A stretch of 10,148 nucleotides of DNA, from positions 1-10,148 of the forward strand of contig JANMTL010000113.1 in NCBI GenBank assembly GCA_031390425.1. The letters are read 5' to 3'. This document shows, one piece after another, positions 1 to 6,118 of this stretch (the first letter of the stretch is position 1; every line of letters starts with the position of its first letter). This stretch comes from PBB1 sp031390425. Lineage in GTDB: Bacteria; Pseudomonadota; Gammaproteobacteria; Burkholderiales; Burkholderiaceae_C. The position numbers were made by a program, and so were the translations under genes. Below the pieces are notes generated by a model, which saw only the letters and a program-made list of their open reading frames with translations, had not been told where the DNA came from and did no database searches.

Positions 1-413
1 GCGTCGTAGCCGAAGTAGCCGGCCAGACCGCCGCAAAAGCGCGGCAGACCGGGTTGCAGCGCGACCTTGAAGCGCTGTTGGTAGGCGGCGATGAAGTCGA
101 GCGGGTTGCCCGCATGCGTTTCCATGACCACACCGTCGGTCACCACCTCGGTCGTGAAACCGGTCGCGCGCAACCAGGTGCGCGCGGGCAGGCCGATGAA
201 CGAATAGCGGCCGAAGCGCTCGCCACCGACCACCGATTCGAGCAGGAAGCTGTTGCGCCGATGGCGGTCGGAGGGCTGCCCGGCGGAATCGGTGCAGGCC
301 AGTTTCAGGTACAGCGACAGCGGTGTTTCGAGGTCGGCGAACGCCTGCGCGATCAGCGGTATGCGGTTGTAGCCCTGCTTGGCTAGCTGTTCGAATTCGA
401 TATCGGTGATCAC
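1..413 (-). CDS. trpE: Anthranilate synthase component I, N-terminal part (cut by the window edge)
   Basis: TrpE makes anthranilate from chorismate and ammonia (supplied by TrpG), the first committed step of tryptophan synthesis, in the cytoplasm. Reading the minus strand from the GTG at 413-411 gives 137 codons beginning VITDIEFEQLAKQGYNRIPL. They continue through ADLETPLSLYLKLA, SFLLESVVGGERFGRYSFIG (about residues 57-76) and CGGLAGYFGYD at the window edge, all characteristic of the proteobacterial TrpE N-terminal domain, which holds the tryptophan feedback site. The chorismate-binding C-terminal domain lies outside the window. The GTG start is chosen because a GGAGG sits about 9 bases upstream and the family normally begins just before this I-T-x-x-E-F segment. 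The gene diverges from apaG across 84 bases. The identification is strong; only the missing part is unknown. Confidence 0.93.
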   Translation of the reverse strand, partial: MITDIEFEQLAKQGYNRIPLIAQAFADLETPLSLYLKLACTDSAGQPSDRHRRNSFLLESVVGGERFGRYSFIGLPARTWLRATGFTTEVVTDGVVMETHAGNPLDFIAAYQQRFKVALQPGLPRFCGGLAGYFGYD

Positions 414-421
414 GGGCAGGG

Positions 422-427
422 CCCTCC
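422..427 (-). promoter_or_regulatory. Ribosome binding site that fixes the trpE GTG start
   Basis: On the minus strand the bases read GGAGGG and end 8 bases before the GTG at 413. No ATG lies in a better position, so this site is what decides the start of trpE. Confidence 0.7.
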
Positions 428-462
428 ACAGCCCGCGGGCGGCGCTGAGCGCCGAGCGACGC

Positions 463-491
463 ATTATCGCGGCGCAGCGCTTGCCTAGAAT
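463..491. promoter_or_regulatory. Overlapping divergent promoter candidates for trpE and apaG
   Basis: The plus strand carries TAGAAT at 486-491, a good -10 match, only 6 bases before the apaG ATG. The minus strand carries GATAAT at 468-463, a -10 match pointing to trpE, whose transcript would start near 456. The two boxes are 17 bases apart, so each lies where the other promoter would have its -35 element. Neither has a convincing -35 hexamer. Seen in sequence; promoter function is inferred. Confidence 0.4.
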
Positions 492-497
492 GCGCCG

Positions 498-872
498 ATG
501 GCCCATCCTGAATTCACGTGCTCCGTCGCCGTGCGACACCTCGCCGAGCAATCCGACCCGAAGGCGCAGCAGTACGCGTTCGCCTACACGGTGACGATTC
601 GCAACACCGGCGATACCACGGCGCAGTTGATCGCCCGCCACTGGATCGTCACCGACGCCGAGAACCACCGCGAAGAAGTCCGTGGCCTCGCGGTGGTCGG
701 CCACCAGCCGCTGCTCAAGCCCGGCGAGCATTTCGAGTACACGAGTTGGACGCGCATCGCCACACCGCACGGCACCATGCGCGGCACCTTCTTGTGCATG
801 ACCGACGAGGCCCGGCCGTTCGACGCGCTGGTGCCCGAGTTCGGCTTGACGCTGGCGTCGGCCCTGCACTGA
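498..872 (+). CDS. apaG: ApaG domain protein
   Basis: ApaG is a small cytoplasmic protein with a fibronectin-III-like beta-sandwich fold. Its biochemical role is poorly defined; it has been linked to cobalt/magnesium tolerance and to diadenosine tetraphosphate turnover. The 124 residues match the usual family length and show the family blocks in order: YAFAYTVTIRNTG (about 26-38), ARHWIVTD (46-53), EVRGLAVVGHQPLLKPGEHF (60-79), YTS, TPHGTMRGTF (89-98), and the closing VPEFGL. The usual YTSGxPLxTP segment is altered to YTSWTRIATP, a modest departure. No Shine-Dalgarno sequence precedes the ATG; a TAGAAT box lies 6 bases upstream, which suggests a leaderless transcript. apaG sits near mltA and trpE in several Burkholderiales (from memory). 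Here rpe and gph, often present between apaG and trpE, are not seen. Confidence 0.92.
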   Translation: MAHPEFTCSVAVRHLAEQSDPKAQQYAFAYTVTIRNTGDTTAQLIARHWIVTDAENHREEVRGLAVVGHQPLLKPGEHFEYTSWTRIATPHGTMRGTFLCMTDEARPFDALVPEFGLTLASALH

Positions 873-1023
873 TGAGGGCTTGGAAGCTTTCTGCTGCGCG
901 GGCTGATCTCGCATCTCCGGTGCTCACCGTACCTGAGGACGGCTGCGCTCCTCAATGCAACCTCAACCCGCTCGCGACGAAATCTTCACAAGCCCTGATG
1001 ACTTTACCGACGGGCTCTGATCG
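873..1023. other. Intergenic gap apaG to gcr, no gene recognised
   Basis: I find no convincing small gene in these 151 bases. A 6-bp inverted repeat (TGAGGA at 934-939, TCCTCA at 949-954, 9-base loop) could form a weak hairpin, but no T-run follows, so it is not a clear terminator. A stop codon at 1018-1020, in frame with the next gene, limits how far upstream that gene can begin. Confidence 0.4.
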
Positions 1024-1038
1024 TTGACGAGGGTGACT

Positions 1039-3093
1039 TTGTCGACCGCCTCTGCGTCGCTGTGGGACCTGACGGCGCTGCTCAACGCCGCTGGACATGC
1101 GGCCGACCCGAAGGCGCCGCTGCCCGATCGCAATCTGTGGATCATCCGCGCGCTGGAATGGTTGCGGCATGCGCCGCTGTCGAGCGCCGGTGATGTGGCG
1201 AGCGACGCCGCAGCCGACGCCGCGCCACGCTCGACACCGCGCCCGCTGCTGCGGCTCAAGCACCTGCTCAACGTCCTCGACCGGAACCCCGAACACCGGG
1301 CACAGGTCGCCAGCGTGCTGGGCCGCTTCTGGGCCGAGATGGACAGCGCCGCGCTGTTCGCCGACTTCGGCTTTTCGTCACGCGCCAACTTCTTCGGTGA
1401 GATCGGCCAGCGGCTCGCCTCCAAGTTGTTGCCGCTGACCCCCGCCACCACCGACCTCGCGGAGCTGTTCGGCCTGCTGTTTCCGGGCGGTGACGACGCG
1501 CTGTGGCTGGACGCGTTGGACGACGCGACCCTGTCGCGGCTGCTGTTGCTGGTGCCCGGTCACGCTGTCGAGGCCCGAGCCTGGCTGACGCCGCTGCTCG
1601 ACGCGATCATGTTTCTGGCAAGTGCGGTGCGCTCGGCCGGCTTCTCCGGTGTGCTGCGCCAGCGCATGAGTGCGGAGCTGCTGGTCGAAGCCCCCTTTCG
1701 CCAACTGGCGGTGGTCGCCGAGCGCATCCGCGAACTGGCACTGGCGGCGCAGCAGGACGACAGCGCGCTGCTGAAGGAGGCGCAGTACCTGCGCGCGCTG
1801 CTCGACACCTGCCGACAGTGTGCCGACAGCGTGCACGCCCACCTCGAAGACCACGGCGTGTCGATCAGCGTGGTGTTCGATGTCGACCAGTTGCGTCTGC
1901 GCACCTACCGCATCGAGCAGTTGCTCAACTGCGTCATCAGCCGCGAACCGGCGCGTGAGGTGACCCGGCTGGTCGCCGAACTGGTGCGCACTGCGGCCGA
2001 GCGGCGCAGCATCCGGGCGCTGTTCGCGCGGCACTACTCGCTGCTGGCGCGCAAGGTTGCCGAGCGCAGCGCGGAAACGGGCGAGCACTACATCACCCGC
2101 GACAGCGCCGCCTACCGTCACATGCTGGGCGCGGCGGCCGGCGGCGGCGCGGTGATTGCGGGCACCACCTTCGTCAAGTTTGCTTTGTTGGCGCTCGGCC
2201 TGTCGGCGTTTTGGGGCGGCTTCTGGGCCGGCATGAACTACGCCATCAGCTTCGTCATCGTTCACGTTCTGCATTTCACGGTGGCGACCAAGCAGCCCGC
2301 GATGACGGCACCGGCGCTCGCCGAAAAGCTCAGCGACGTGGCCGACGACGCAGCCGTCGAACGTTTCGTCGACGAGGTGGCGCACCTGATCCGTTCTCAG
2401 GCGGCCGGCATCTTCGGCAACCTGGCGGCGGTGATCCCGCTGGTGTTGCTGGTGCAATGGGGCTGGCAGGCGCTGTTCGGCGCCCCGCTGGTGCAAGGTC
2501 GCGATGCCGAGCATGTGTTCGATGCGATCACCTTGCTCGGCCCCACCGCCTTGTTCGCCGCGTTCACCGGGTGCCTGCTGTTCGCCAGCTCGCTGATCGC
2601 CGGTTGGGTCGAGAACTGGTTCGTGTGGCATCGGCTCGACAGCGCGATCGCGTGGAACCCGCGCATCGTGACGCGGCTGGGCGCGGCCCGCGCGCAGCGC
2701 TGGGCGGCTTACTGGCGCGCCAACATTTCGGGTTACGCGTCGAACATCTCGCTCGGGCTGATGCTGGGCATCGTGCCCGCGGTGGCACTGTTCTTCGGCC
2801 TGCCGATCGAGGTGCGGCACGTCACCTTGTCGACCGGCCAGCTCGCCGCGGCGGCTGCCGCGCACGGCCTGTCGGTGCTGCAAACCGCGCCGTTCTGGTG
2901 GTGCGTGGCCGGCATCGCGGTGACCGGCGTGCTGAACCTGACGGTGAGTTTTTTCCTCGCCTTCAAGGTCGCGATGCGCTCCCGCGGCATCCGGCTGGCC
3001 GACCGCAGCCGCATCCGGCAGGCCATCTTCAGGCGCCTGCGCAGCCACCCCGGCTCGTTCGTGCTGCCGCCGAAGCAGTCGGCGGGACCTTGA
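1039..3093 (+). CDS. Gcr-family 'site-specific recombinase' (multi-span membrane protein)
   Basis: This matches the Gcr-like family (SpecificRecomb in Pfam, named after a gonococcal gene), found mainly in betaproteobacteria. The N-terminal 360 residues are soluble and helical, rich in Leu, Arg and Ala. The C-terminal half has about six hydrophobic segments, near residues 362-385, 394-417, 456-481, 497-530, 571-591 and 619-644. Conserved-looking stretches include FVKFALLALGLSAFWGGFWA, GWVENWFVWHRL and ISGYASNISLGLMLGIVP. I see no tyrosine- or serine-recombinase catalytic signature, so the inherited name is doubtful and a membrane role is more plausible. The start is uncertain. An in-frame stop at 1018 excludes earlier starts, and TTG 1024, GTG 1033 and TTG 1039 are possible. 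I chose 1039 because GAGG (1029-1032) lies 6 bases before it. Length is about 684 residues. Confidence 0.8.
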   Translation: MSTASASLWDLTALLNAAGHAADPKAPLPDRNLWIIRALEWLRHAPLSSAGDVASDAAADAAPRSTPRPLLRLKHLLNVLDRNPEHRAQVASVLGRFWAEMDSAALFADFGFSSRANFFGEIGQRLASKLLPLTPATTDLAELFGLLFPGGDDALWLDALDDATLSRLLLLVPGHAVEARAWLTPLLDAIMFLASAVRSAGFSGVLRQRMSAELLVEAPFRQLAVVAERIRELALAAQQDDSALLKEAQYLRALLDTCRQCADSVHAHLEDHGVSISVVFDVDQLRLRTYRIEQLLNCVISREPAREVTRLVAELVRTAAERRSIRALFARHYSLLARKVAERSAETGEHYITRDSAAYRHMLGAAAGGGAVIAGTTFVKFALLALGLSAFWGGFWAGMNYAISFVIVHVLHFTVATKQPAMTAPALAEKLSDVADDAAVERFVDEVAHLIRSQAAGIFGNLAAVIPLVLLVQWGWQALFGAPLVQGRDAEHVFDAITLLGPTALFAAFTGCLLFASSLIAGWVENWFVWHRLDSAIAWNPRIVTRLGAARAQRWAAYWRANISGYASNISLGLMLGIVPAVALFFGLPIEVRHVTLSTGQLAAAAAAHGLSVLQTAPFWWCVAGIAVTGVLNLTVSFFLAFKVAMRSRGIRLADRSRIRQAIFRRLRSHPGSFVLPPKQSAGP

Positions 3094-3117
3094 AACGCCG
3101 CGCCGGCGGTCGGGTGT

Positions 3118-3237
3118 TCAGTGTTGTGAATCCGCGCCGTCGCGCTCGCCGTTCTTGCGGCCCGAGAACATCGTCCACCAGACGATCAGCGCCAACACCG
3201 CCATGGCGCCGAACGCTTCCAAAATCAACAGCCACAT
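3118..3237 (-). CDS. Small single-span membrane protein, 39 residues, overlapping the mltA start
   Basis: Read on the minus strand from the ATG at 3237, this encodes 39 residues. A hydrophobic segment starts MWLLILEAFGAMAVLALIVW and is followed by WTMFSGRKNGER and a polar tail, so it is a one-span inner-membrane protein with the charged C-terminus probably cytoplasmic. Support comes from GAGGA 8 bases before the ATG (3250-3246), a TAAAAT -10 box (3271-3266), and a fit between the gcr stop and the mltA start. I recall similar short WWTMFSGR-type proteins annotated as hypothetical in Burkholderiales, but cannot verify this here. The ATG shares three of its bases with the CATG (3235-3238) that also holds the mltA ATG. 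Function unknown. It is easily missed because the same frame stays open far upstream (to 3645), which yields a long false ORF. Confidence 0.7.
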   Translation of the reverse strand: MWLLILEAFGAMAVLALIVWWTMFSGRKNGERDGADSQH

Positions 3238-4393
3238 GACACGGTTCCTCGTTTCAGCGTGCGCGATTTTAGGTGTGCTGGCCGGTTGCTCCAGCCCGCC
3301 GACGAGAACCACTGCGCCCGCACCATCGACCCCTCCGGGGACACGGCCGGAAGTGCCCGCTTCCACCGAGTCGCCTTCAGCCGAAGGCGCTGTGGTCCGT
3401 GGCCGAGCCCGCTGGGTGCCTGCCCGCTGGGCCGACCTGCCGGGCTGGGACGCCGACCGCACCGCCGAGTTGTGGCCTGCGTTGCTGCGCGGCTGCGAGC
3501 GCCCGGCGGCGGGTTGGGCGGGCATCTGCGACGAGGCGCGCCGCACGGTTGTGGCCGACGATGTCGCTGCACGCACCTGGCTGCAGGCGCGTCTGCAACC
3601 GTTTCGCATCGAGTCGCTGGACGGCGTCACGCAGGGGCTCGCCACCGGCTACTTTGAGCCGCTGATCGAAGCCAGCCGCACGCCGCGTGAGCGATTTCGC
3701 GTGCCGCTGCATGCCGTGCCGCTGGATCTGGCGGGCCGCAAGCCGTACTGGACGCGTCAGCAGCTCGACACGCTGCCGTCGGCAAAGGCCGGCCTGCGGG
3801 GACGCGAATTGGCTTATCTGGCCGATCCGCTCGATTTGCTGATCTTGCAGATTCAGGGCTCGGGCCGCCTGCTGCTGGCGTCGACCGACGGTGCTCGATC
3901 GGTCGTTCGAGTGGCCTTCGCCGGCCACAACGATCATCCGTACAAATCGGTCGGACGCTGGCTGATCGAGCAGGGCGAGCTGCGCGCCGACCAGGCCTCG
4001 TGGCCCGGCATCAAGGCCTGGGCGCAACTGAACCCGCAGCGCGTCAACGAGCTGCTGTGGTCGAACCCGCGGGTGGTGTTTTTCCGCGAGGAACCGCTGC
4101 CCGATGCGACCGTGGGCCCGCGCGGCGCGCAGGCGGTGCCGCTGACACCGGGCCGCTCGGTGGCGATCGACCCGACCAGCATCCCCTACGGCACCGCGCT
4201 GTGGCTCGACACCACCGAGCCGCTGTCGAACACGCCGCTGCGCCGCATCGTGATGGCGCAAGACACCGGCAGCGCGATCACCGGTGCGGTGCGCATCGAC
4301 TACTTCTGGGGCTGGGGCGAGGTTGCCGAGCAGCAGGCCGGCCGCATGAAGCAGCCGCTGCGCGTGTGGGTGCTGGTGCCGAGGGGGTCATGA
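3236..4393 (+). CDS. mltA: Membrane-bound lytic murein transglycosylase A (lipoprotein)
   Basis: MltA cleaves the MurNAc-GlcNAc bond of peptidoglycan with formation of a 1,6-anhydro end, acting from the outer membrane in the periplasm. The 385-residue product begins MTRFLVSACAILGVLAGC, a lipoprotein signal with lipobox LAGC and acylated Cys18. After a Pro/Thr-rich linker comes the MltA domain (GYFEPLIEASRT, RKPYWTRQQL, DLLILQIQGSGRLLL, AFAGHNDHPYKSVGRWLI, WSNPRVVFFREE). The C-terminal 3D domain carries its three Asp at about 312 (VAIDPTSIPYGT), 343 (AQDTGSAI) and 355 (RIDYFWG), which include the catalytic acid. The frame is open further upstream (a TTG at 3155), but the lipoprotein signal fixes the start at 3236. 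There is no Shine-Dalgarno before this ATG. It probably forms a transcription unit with the next gene. Confidence 0.93.
   Translation: MTRFLVSACAILGVLAGCSSPPTRTTAPAPSTPPGTRPEVPASTESPSAEGAVVRGRARWVPARWADLPGWDADRTAELWPALLRGCERPAAGWAGICDEARRTVVADDVAARTWLQARLQPFRIESLDGVTQGLATGYFEPLIEASRTPRERFRVPLHAVPLDLAGRKPYWTRQQLDTLPSAKAGLRGRELAYLADPLDLLILQIQGSGRLLLASTDGARSVVRVAFAGHNDHPYKSVGRWLIEQGELRADQASWPGIKAWAQLNPQRVNELLWSNPRVVFFREEPLPDATVGPRGAQAVPLTPGRSVAIDPTSIPYGTALWLDTTEPLSNTPLRRIVMAQDTGSAITGAVRIDYFWGWGEVAEQQAGRMKQPLRVWVLVPRGS
3246..3293 (-). promoter_or_regulatory. Promoter and ribosome binding site of the 39-residue gene, inside mltA
   Basis: On the minus strand a TAAAAT box occupies 3271-3266, with a weak -35 match TGGAGC at 3293-3288 (16-base spacer). 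Transcription would start near 3259. GAGGA follows at 3250-3246, 8 bases before the ATG at 3237. All of this lies within codons 4-20 of mltA, opposite strand. The -10 box coincides with the codons ATT TTA of mltA (Ile11-Leu12), and TTA is a very rare leucine codon in such GC-rich DNA. Function is inferred. Confidence 0.5.
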
Positions 4394-4719
4394 ACCGGCG
4401 CGTCGTCGGTCGGCTGCTGATGGCCGGATGTGCGCTCGGTGCTGCGGTAATCGTCGGGCTGTCGGTGGTGCGTTTAAGCGAAGCGCAAGCCGTCTCGAAG
4501 GCGCAGGCGGCCGAGGTCGAGCGGGTGCGCAACGCGCTGCTTCGATCGGCTGAGGCCGCCGAGCGGGCGGCGTTGGCGGCCACCTCAGCGGCGCAGCGTC
4601 AAGCCCAAAAAGACGCGGCGCTGCGCGAATTTCAAGCCGCCGAGGCCGAGATGCGCGCCCGGCAAACGCTGGCGAAACAGGCCCGCGACGCACGTAGCGC
4701 CAGCGCCGCACAGCCTTGA
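4390..4719 (+). CDS. Small membrane-anchored coiled-coil protein, unknown function
   Basis: The 109-residue product has a basic start (MNRR), one hydrophobic segment (about 9-27, LLMAGCALGAAVIVGLSVV), and then some 75 residues almost wholly of Ala, Glu, Gln, Arg and Lys, which predict a long helix or coiled coil in the periplasm. It overlaps the mltA stop by four bases (ATGA at 4390-4393), and GAGGG (4381-4385) lies 4 bases before the ATG, so translation is probably coupled to mltA. The position suggests an envelope role with MltA, for instance as a tether or partner; this is inference from position only. A Cys at residue 14 follows MAG, but the preceding hydrophobic stretch is too short for a good lipobox. 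I recognise no named family. Confidence 0.75.
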   Translation: MNRRVVGRLLMAGCALGAAVIVGLSVVRLSEAQAVSKAQAAEVERVRNALLRSAEAAERAALAATSAAQRQAQKDAALREFQAAEAEMRARQTLAKQARDARSASAAQP

Positions 4720-4730
4720 ACGGTTGCCCA

Positions 4731-4767
4731 ACAAAAACGGGCCGGGAAGCGCTCGCCTCCCGGCCCG
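4731..4767 (-). terminator. Rho-independent terminator of the haem-binding protein/lipoprotein operon
   Basis: GGGCCGGGA (4739-4747) pairs with TCCCGGCCC (4758-4766), extended by one C-G pair (4738/4767), around a 10-base loop. On the minus strand the hairpin is followed directly by TTTTTGT (4737-4731), the form of an intrinsic terminator. It lies 27 bases past the stop of the minus-strand lipoprotein gene. On the plus strand no T-run follows, so it mainly serves the minus strand. Confidence 0.82.
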
Positions 4768-4793
4768 GGTCTCACGACCGCGCCGTCGATCGA

Positions 4794-5081
4794 TCAGTCG
4801 GGCGCCTTGTCGGCATCGGCATCGAGCGCGACCTGCTTGGCCGCGATGCTGTCGTTGGCAGCCACGGTGCCGTCGAGCGTGGTCTGGGCGCGGGCGATCT
4901 GCTGTGCGGTGGGCACCGCTTGCGTCAGCGACGGGCCGGGCGTGTCCTCCGAATCGTCGCCGCCGCAGCCGACCAGCGTTGTCGCGAGCGTCGTCACGAG
5001 CGCAGCGGCCCGCAGCGTGCCGAACCGGCTCCGCCAACGCGCCGCAGTGTCACGGCGAAAGGGGTTGATAGGGGAGTCCAT
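4794..5081 (-). CDS. Small putative lipoprotein, partner of the haem-binding protein
   Basis: This 95-residue product begins MDSPINPFRR, has a hydrophobic stretch (about 23-36) and a lipobox LVGC with acylatable Cys39, followed by GGDDSEDTPG, an acidic flexible linker typical of mature lipoproteins. The remainder (about 50-95) is polar, Ala/Asp/Gln-rich and probably helical, with no motif I recognise. The unusually long N-terminal region before the hydrophobic core (about 22 residues) is notable; a later start is not obvious. The start at 5081 is supported by GGGAGG 5 bases upstream, which nearly abuts the stop codon of the upstream gene. The gap between the two genes is 11 bases, so they are almost certainly one operon ending at the terminator at 4767-4731. 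The function is unknown; the operon suggests it works with the exported haem-binding protein. Confidence 0.78.
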   Translation of the reverse strand: MDSPINPFRRDTAARWRSRFGTLRAAALVTTLATTLVGCGGDDSEDTPGPSLTQAVPTAQQIARAQTTLDGTVAANDSIAAKQVALDADADKAPD

Positions 5082-5092
5082 CGCGGCCTCCC

Positions 5093-5935
5093 TCAATTCG
5101 TCACCGCAGGCAGAGCGACGTTCTTTTCGTTGTTGCCGCAGTCGGCATGCTGGAAGCCGGTGTTGCCGTACATGATGCCGTCGTCGCCCGCTGCTGCCAC
5201 CGGCTGGTTGCTGGAGCCGACCTGCGCCGCGCGCACGCCGCCGGGCACGCGGTTGGCCACGGTCACGCCGCCGAAGCCGCCTGTTGCGAGCTTGTTGCGC
5301 AGCTTCCAGGCGATGTTGTGGTCGGCGCACGAGGTGTCGCCGCTGACACCGACCGCGCCGAGCTTGCCGCCGGCGCTGTACAGACCGACGCCGCCGCCGA
5401 ACACATTGATGCCGCCCGGCTTCAGGCCGAGCATCGGGTCGGCGGTGGTGCCGTACTGGGTCGGGTCACCGCGGTAGACCACGCGCGGATCGACCGGGTT
5501 GCTGAACTGCAAGCCGTTGAGCGAGTTGCCGTTTTGCGTCGGCGTGAACAGGTTGGCGGTGGACAGCGCGAAGGTGGGGCGGCTGAAGCCGTTGGCGGTG
5601 TAGGCCTTCTGGGCCGAAATCACGCGGCTGTTGAGCCAGGCGTCGTCGGCGGCGGTGCCCGACGTGGCGACCGCGCAGACCACGCCATAGCGGTTGACGA
5701 CCGTGGCCCACATCGGGAAATCGAGCCCGCCGTTGGTCGCGCCCGAGCCGCCGGCACCGGCGGGCACGACGGCCTTCAGCGCGGTTTCGAGGGTGGCGCT
5801 GCTCGGCAGGCCGGCGCAGTCGTTGGCCGGGTTGGTCGGCACGGCTGACGCGGCCGAAGCCACGAACAGGCAGGCACTGGCGATGGCCGCAGACAGGAGG
5901 TTGCGGCGGGCGGTGGTGGTGAACTGGGTCGTCAT
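5093..5935 (-). CDS. Exported GlcG/HbpS-like haem-binding protein
   Basis: The 280-residue product has a signal peptide (charged ARR at 9-11, hydrophobic 13-26, cleavage likely after ASA at 29-31) and so is periplasmic or secreted. The mature part matches the GlcG/HbpS family (Haem_degrading, formerly DUF336): WATVVNRYGVVCAVATSG (76-93), the DAWLNSRVISAQKAYTANGF helix (98-117), and FGGGVGLYSAGGKLGAVGVS (179-198) with GDTSCADHNIAWKLR after it. Family members bind haem or small ligands. At 280 residues it is about twice the size of a single HbpS-type domain, with extra segments at about 120-175 and 215-280. The mature form has four cysteines (40, 87, 203, 266), enough for two disulfides. Start: GAGGA about 6 bases before the ATG. 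The function beyond ligand binding is inferred. Confidence 0.85.
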   Translation of the reverse strand: MTTQFTTTARRNLLSAAIASACLFVASAASAVPTNPANDCAGLPSSATLETALKAVVPAGAGGSGATNGGLDFPMWATVVNRYGVVCAVATSGTAADDAWLNSRVISAQKAYTANGFSRPTFALSTANLFTPTQNGNSLNGLQFSNPVDPRVVYRGDPTQYGTTADPMLGLKPGGINVFGGGVGLYSAGGKLGAVGVSGDTSCADHNIAWKLRNKLATGGFGGVTVANRVPGGVRAAQVGSSNQPVAAAGDDGIMYGNTGFQHADCGNNEKNVALPAVTN

Positions 5936-5983
5936 GTGGTTTCCTCAAACAGGTTGTGGGGGGTTTCGGGGGCTTGTCACCAT

Positions 5984-6011
5984 CGGTGCCTGCTCCATCC
6001 AGCAAGCACCG
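5984..6011 (-). promoter_or_regulatory. 11-bp hairpin upstream of the haem-binding gene
   Basis: CGGTGCCTGCT (5984-5994) and AGCAAGCACCG (6001-6011) form an inverted repeat around a 6-base loop. As minus-strand RNA every position pairs, with one G-U, whereas the plus-strand RNA has a C-A mismatch. This favours a structure in the 5' leader of the haem-binding gene, about 50 bases before its ATG. A protein operator is the alternative. No T-run follows it. Confidence 0.4.
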
Positions 6012-6118
6012 CCTGCGGGGCGCAGCGGGTGTCGGTTCGACGCGAAGAACAACGGCATTGCGTGCGCCGTTGCAGCTCCGATCGGCCGTGATGAAAACAT
6101 GTTCTGGAAGGCAAAGCC

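Noticed and set aside
934..954. Inverted repeat after apaG as a terminator
   Set aside because: Only six pairs with a 9-base loop and no T-run; too weak to call.
1378..3048. Very long open frame on the minus strand opposite the gcr gene (556 codons)
   Set aside because: Its composition (Arg, Gln, His, Gly-rich without hydrophobic pattern) is that of a shadow frame in GC-rich DNA; the plus-strand frame has the recognisable family sequence.
1039..3093. Evidence of an integrated mobile element because of the 'site-specific recombinase' name
   Set aside because: No flanking direct repeats, tRNA target, catalytic recombinase motif or change in base composition is visible; this is a core-genome membrane protein family.
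3155..3235. Earlier TTG start for mltA at 3155
   Set aside because: It would place 27 residues before the lipoprotein signal peptide; the lipobox at Cys18 fits only the start at 3236.
3118..3645. 175-codon version of the minus-strand gene opposite mltA
   Set aside because: The upstream part is a shadow of mltA; a good ribosome site and a hydrophobic start occur only at the ATG at 3237.
4794..5330. 178-codon version of the small lipoprotein gene
   Set aside because: The N-terminal extension overlaps the haem-binding gene in another frame and is Arg/Gln-rich shadow sequence; the start at 5081 has a strong ribosome site and leads into the lipobox.
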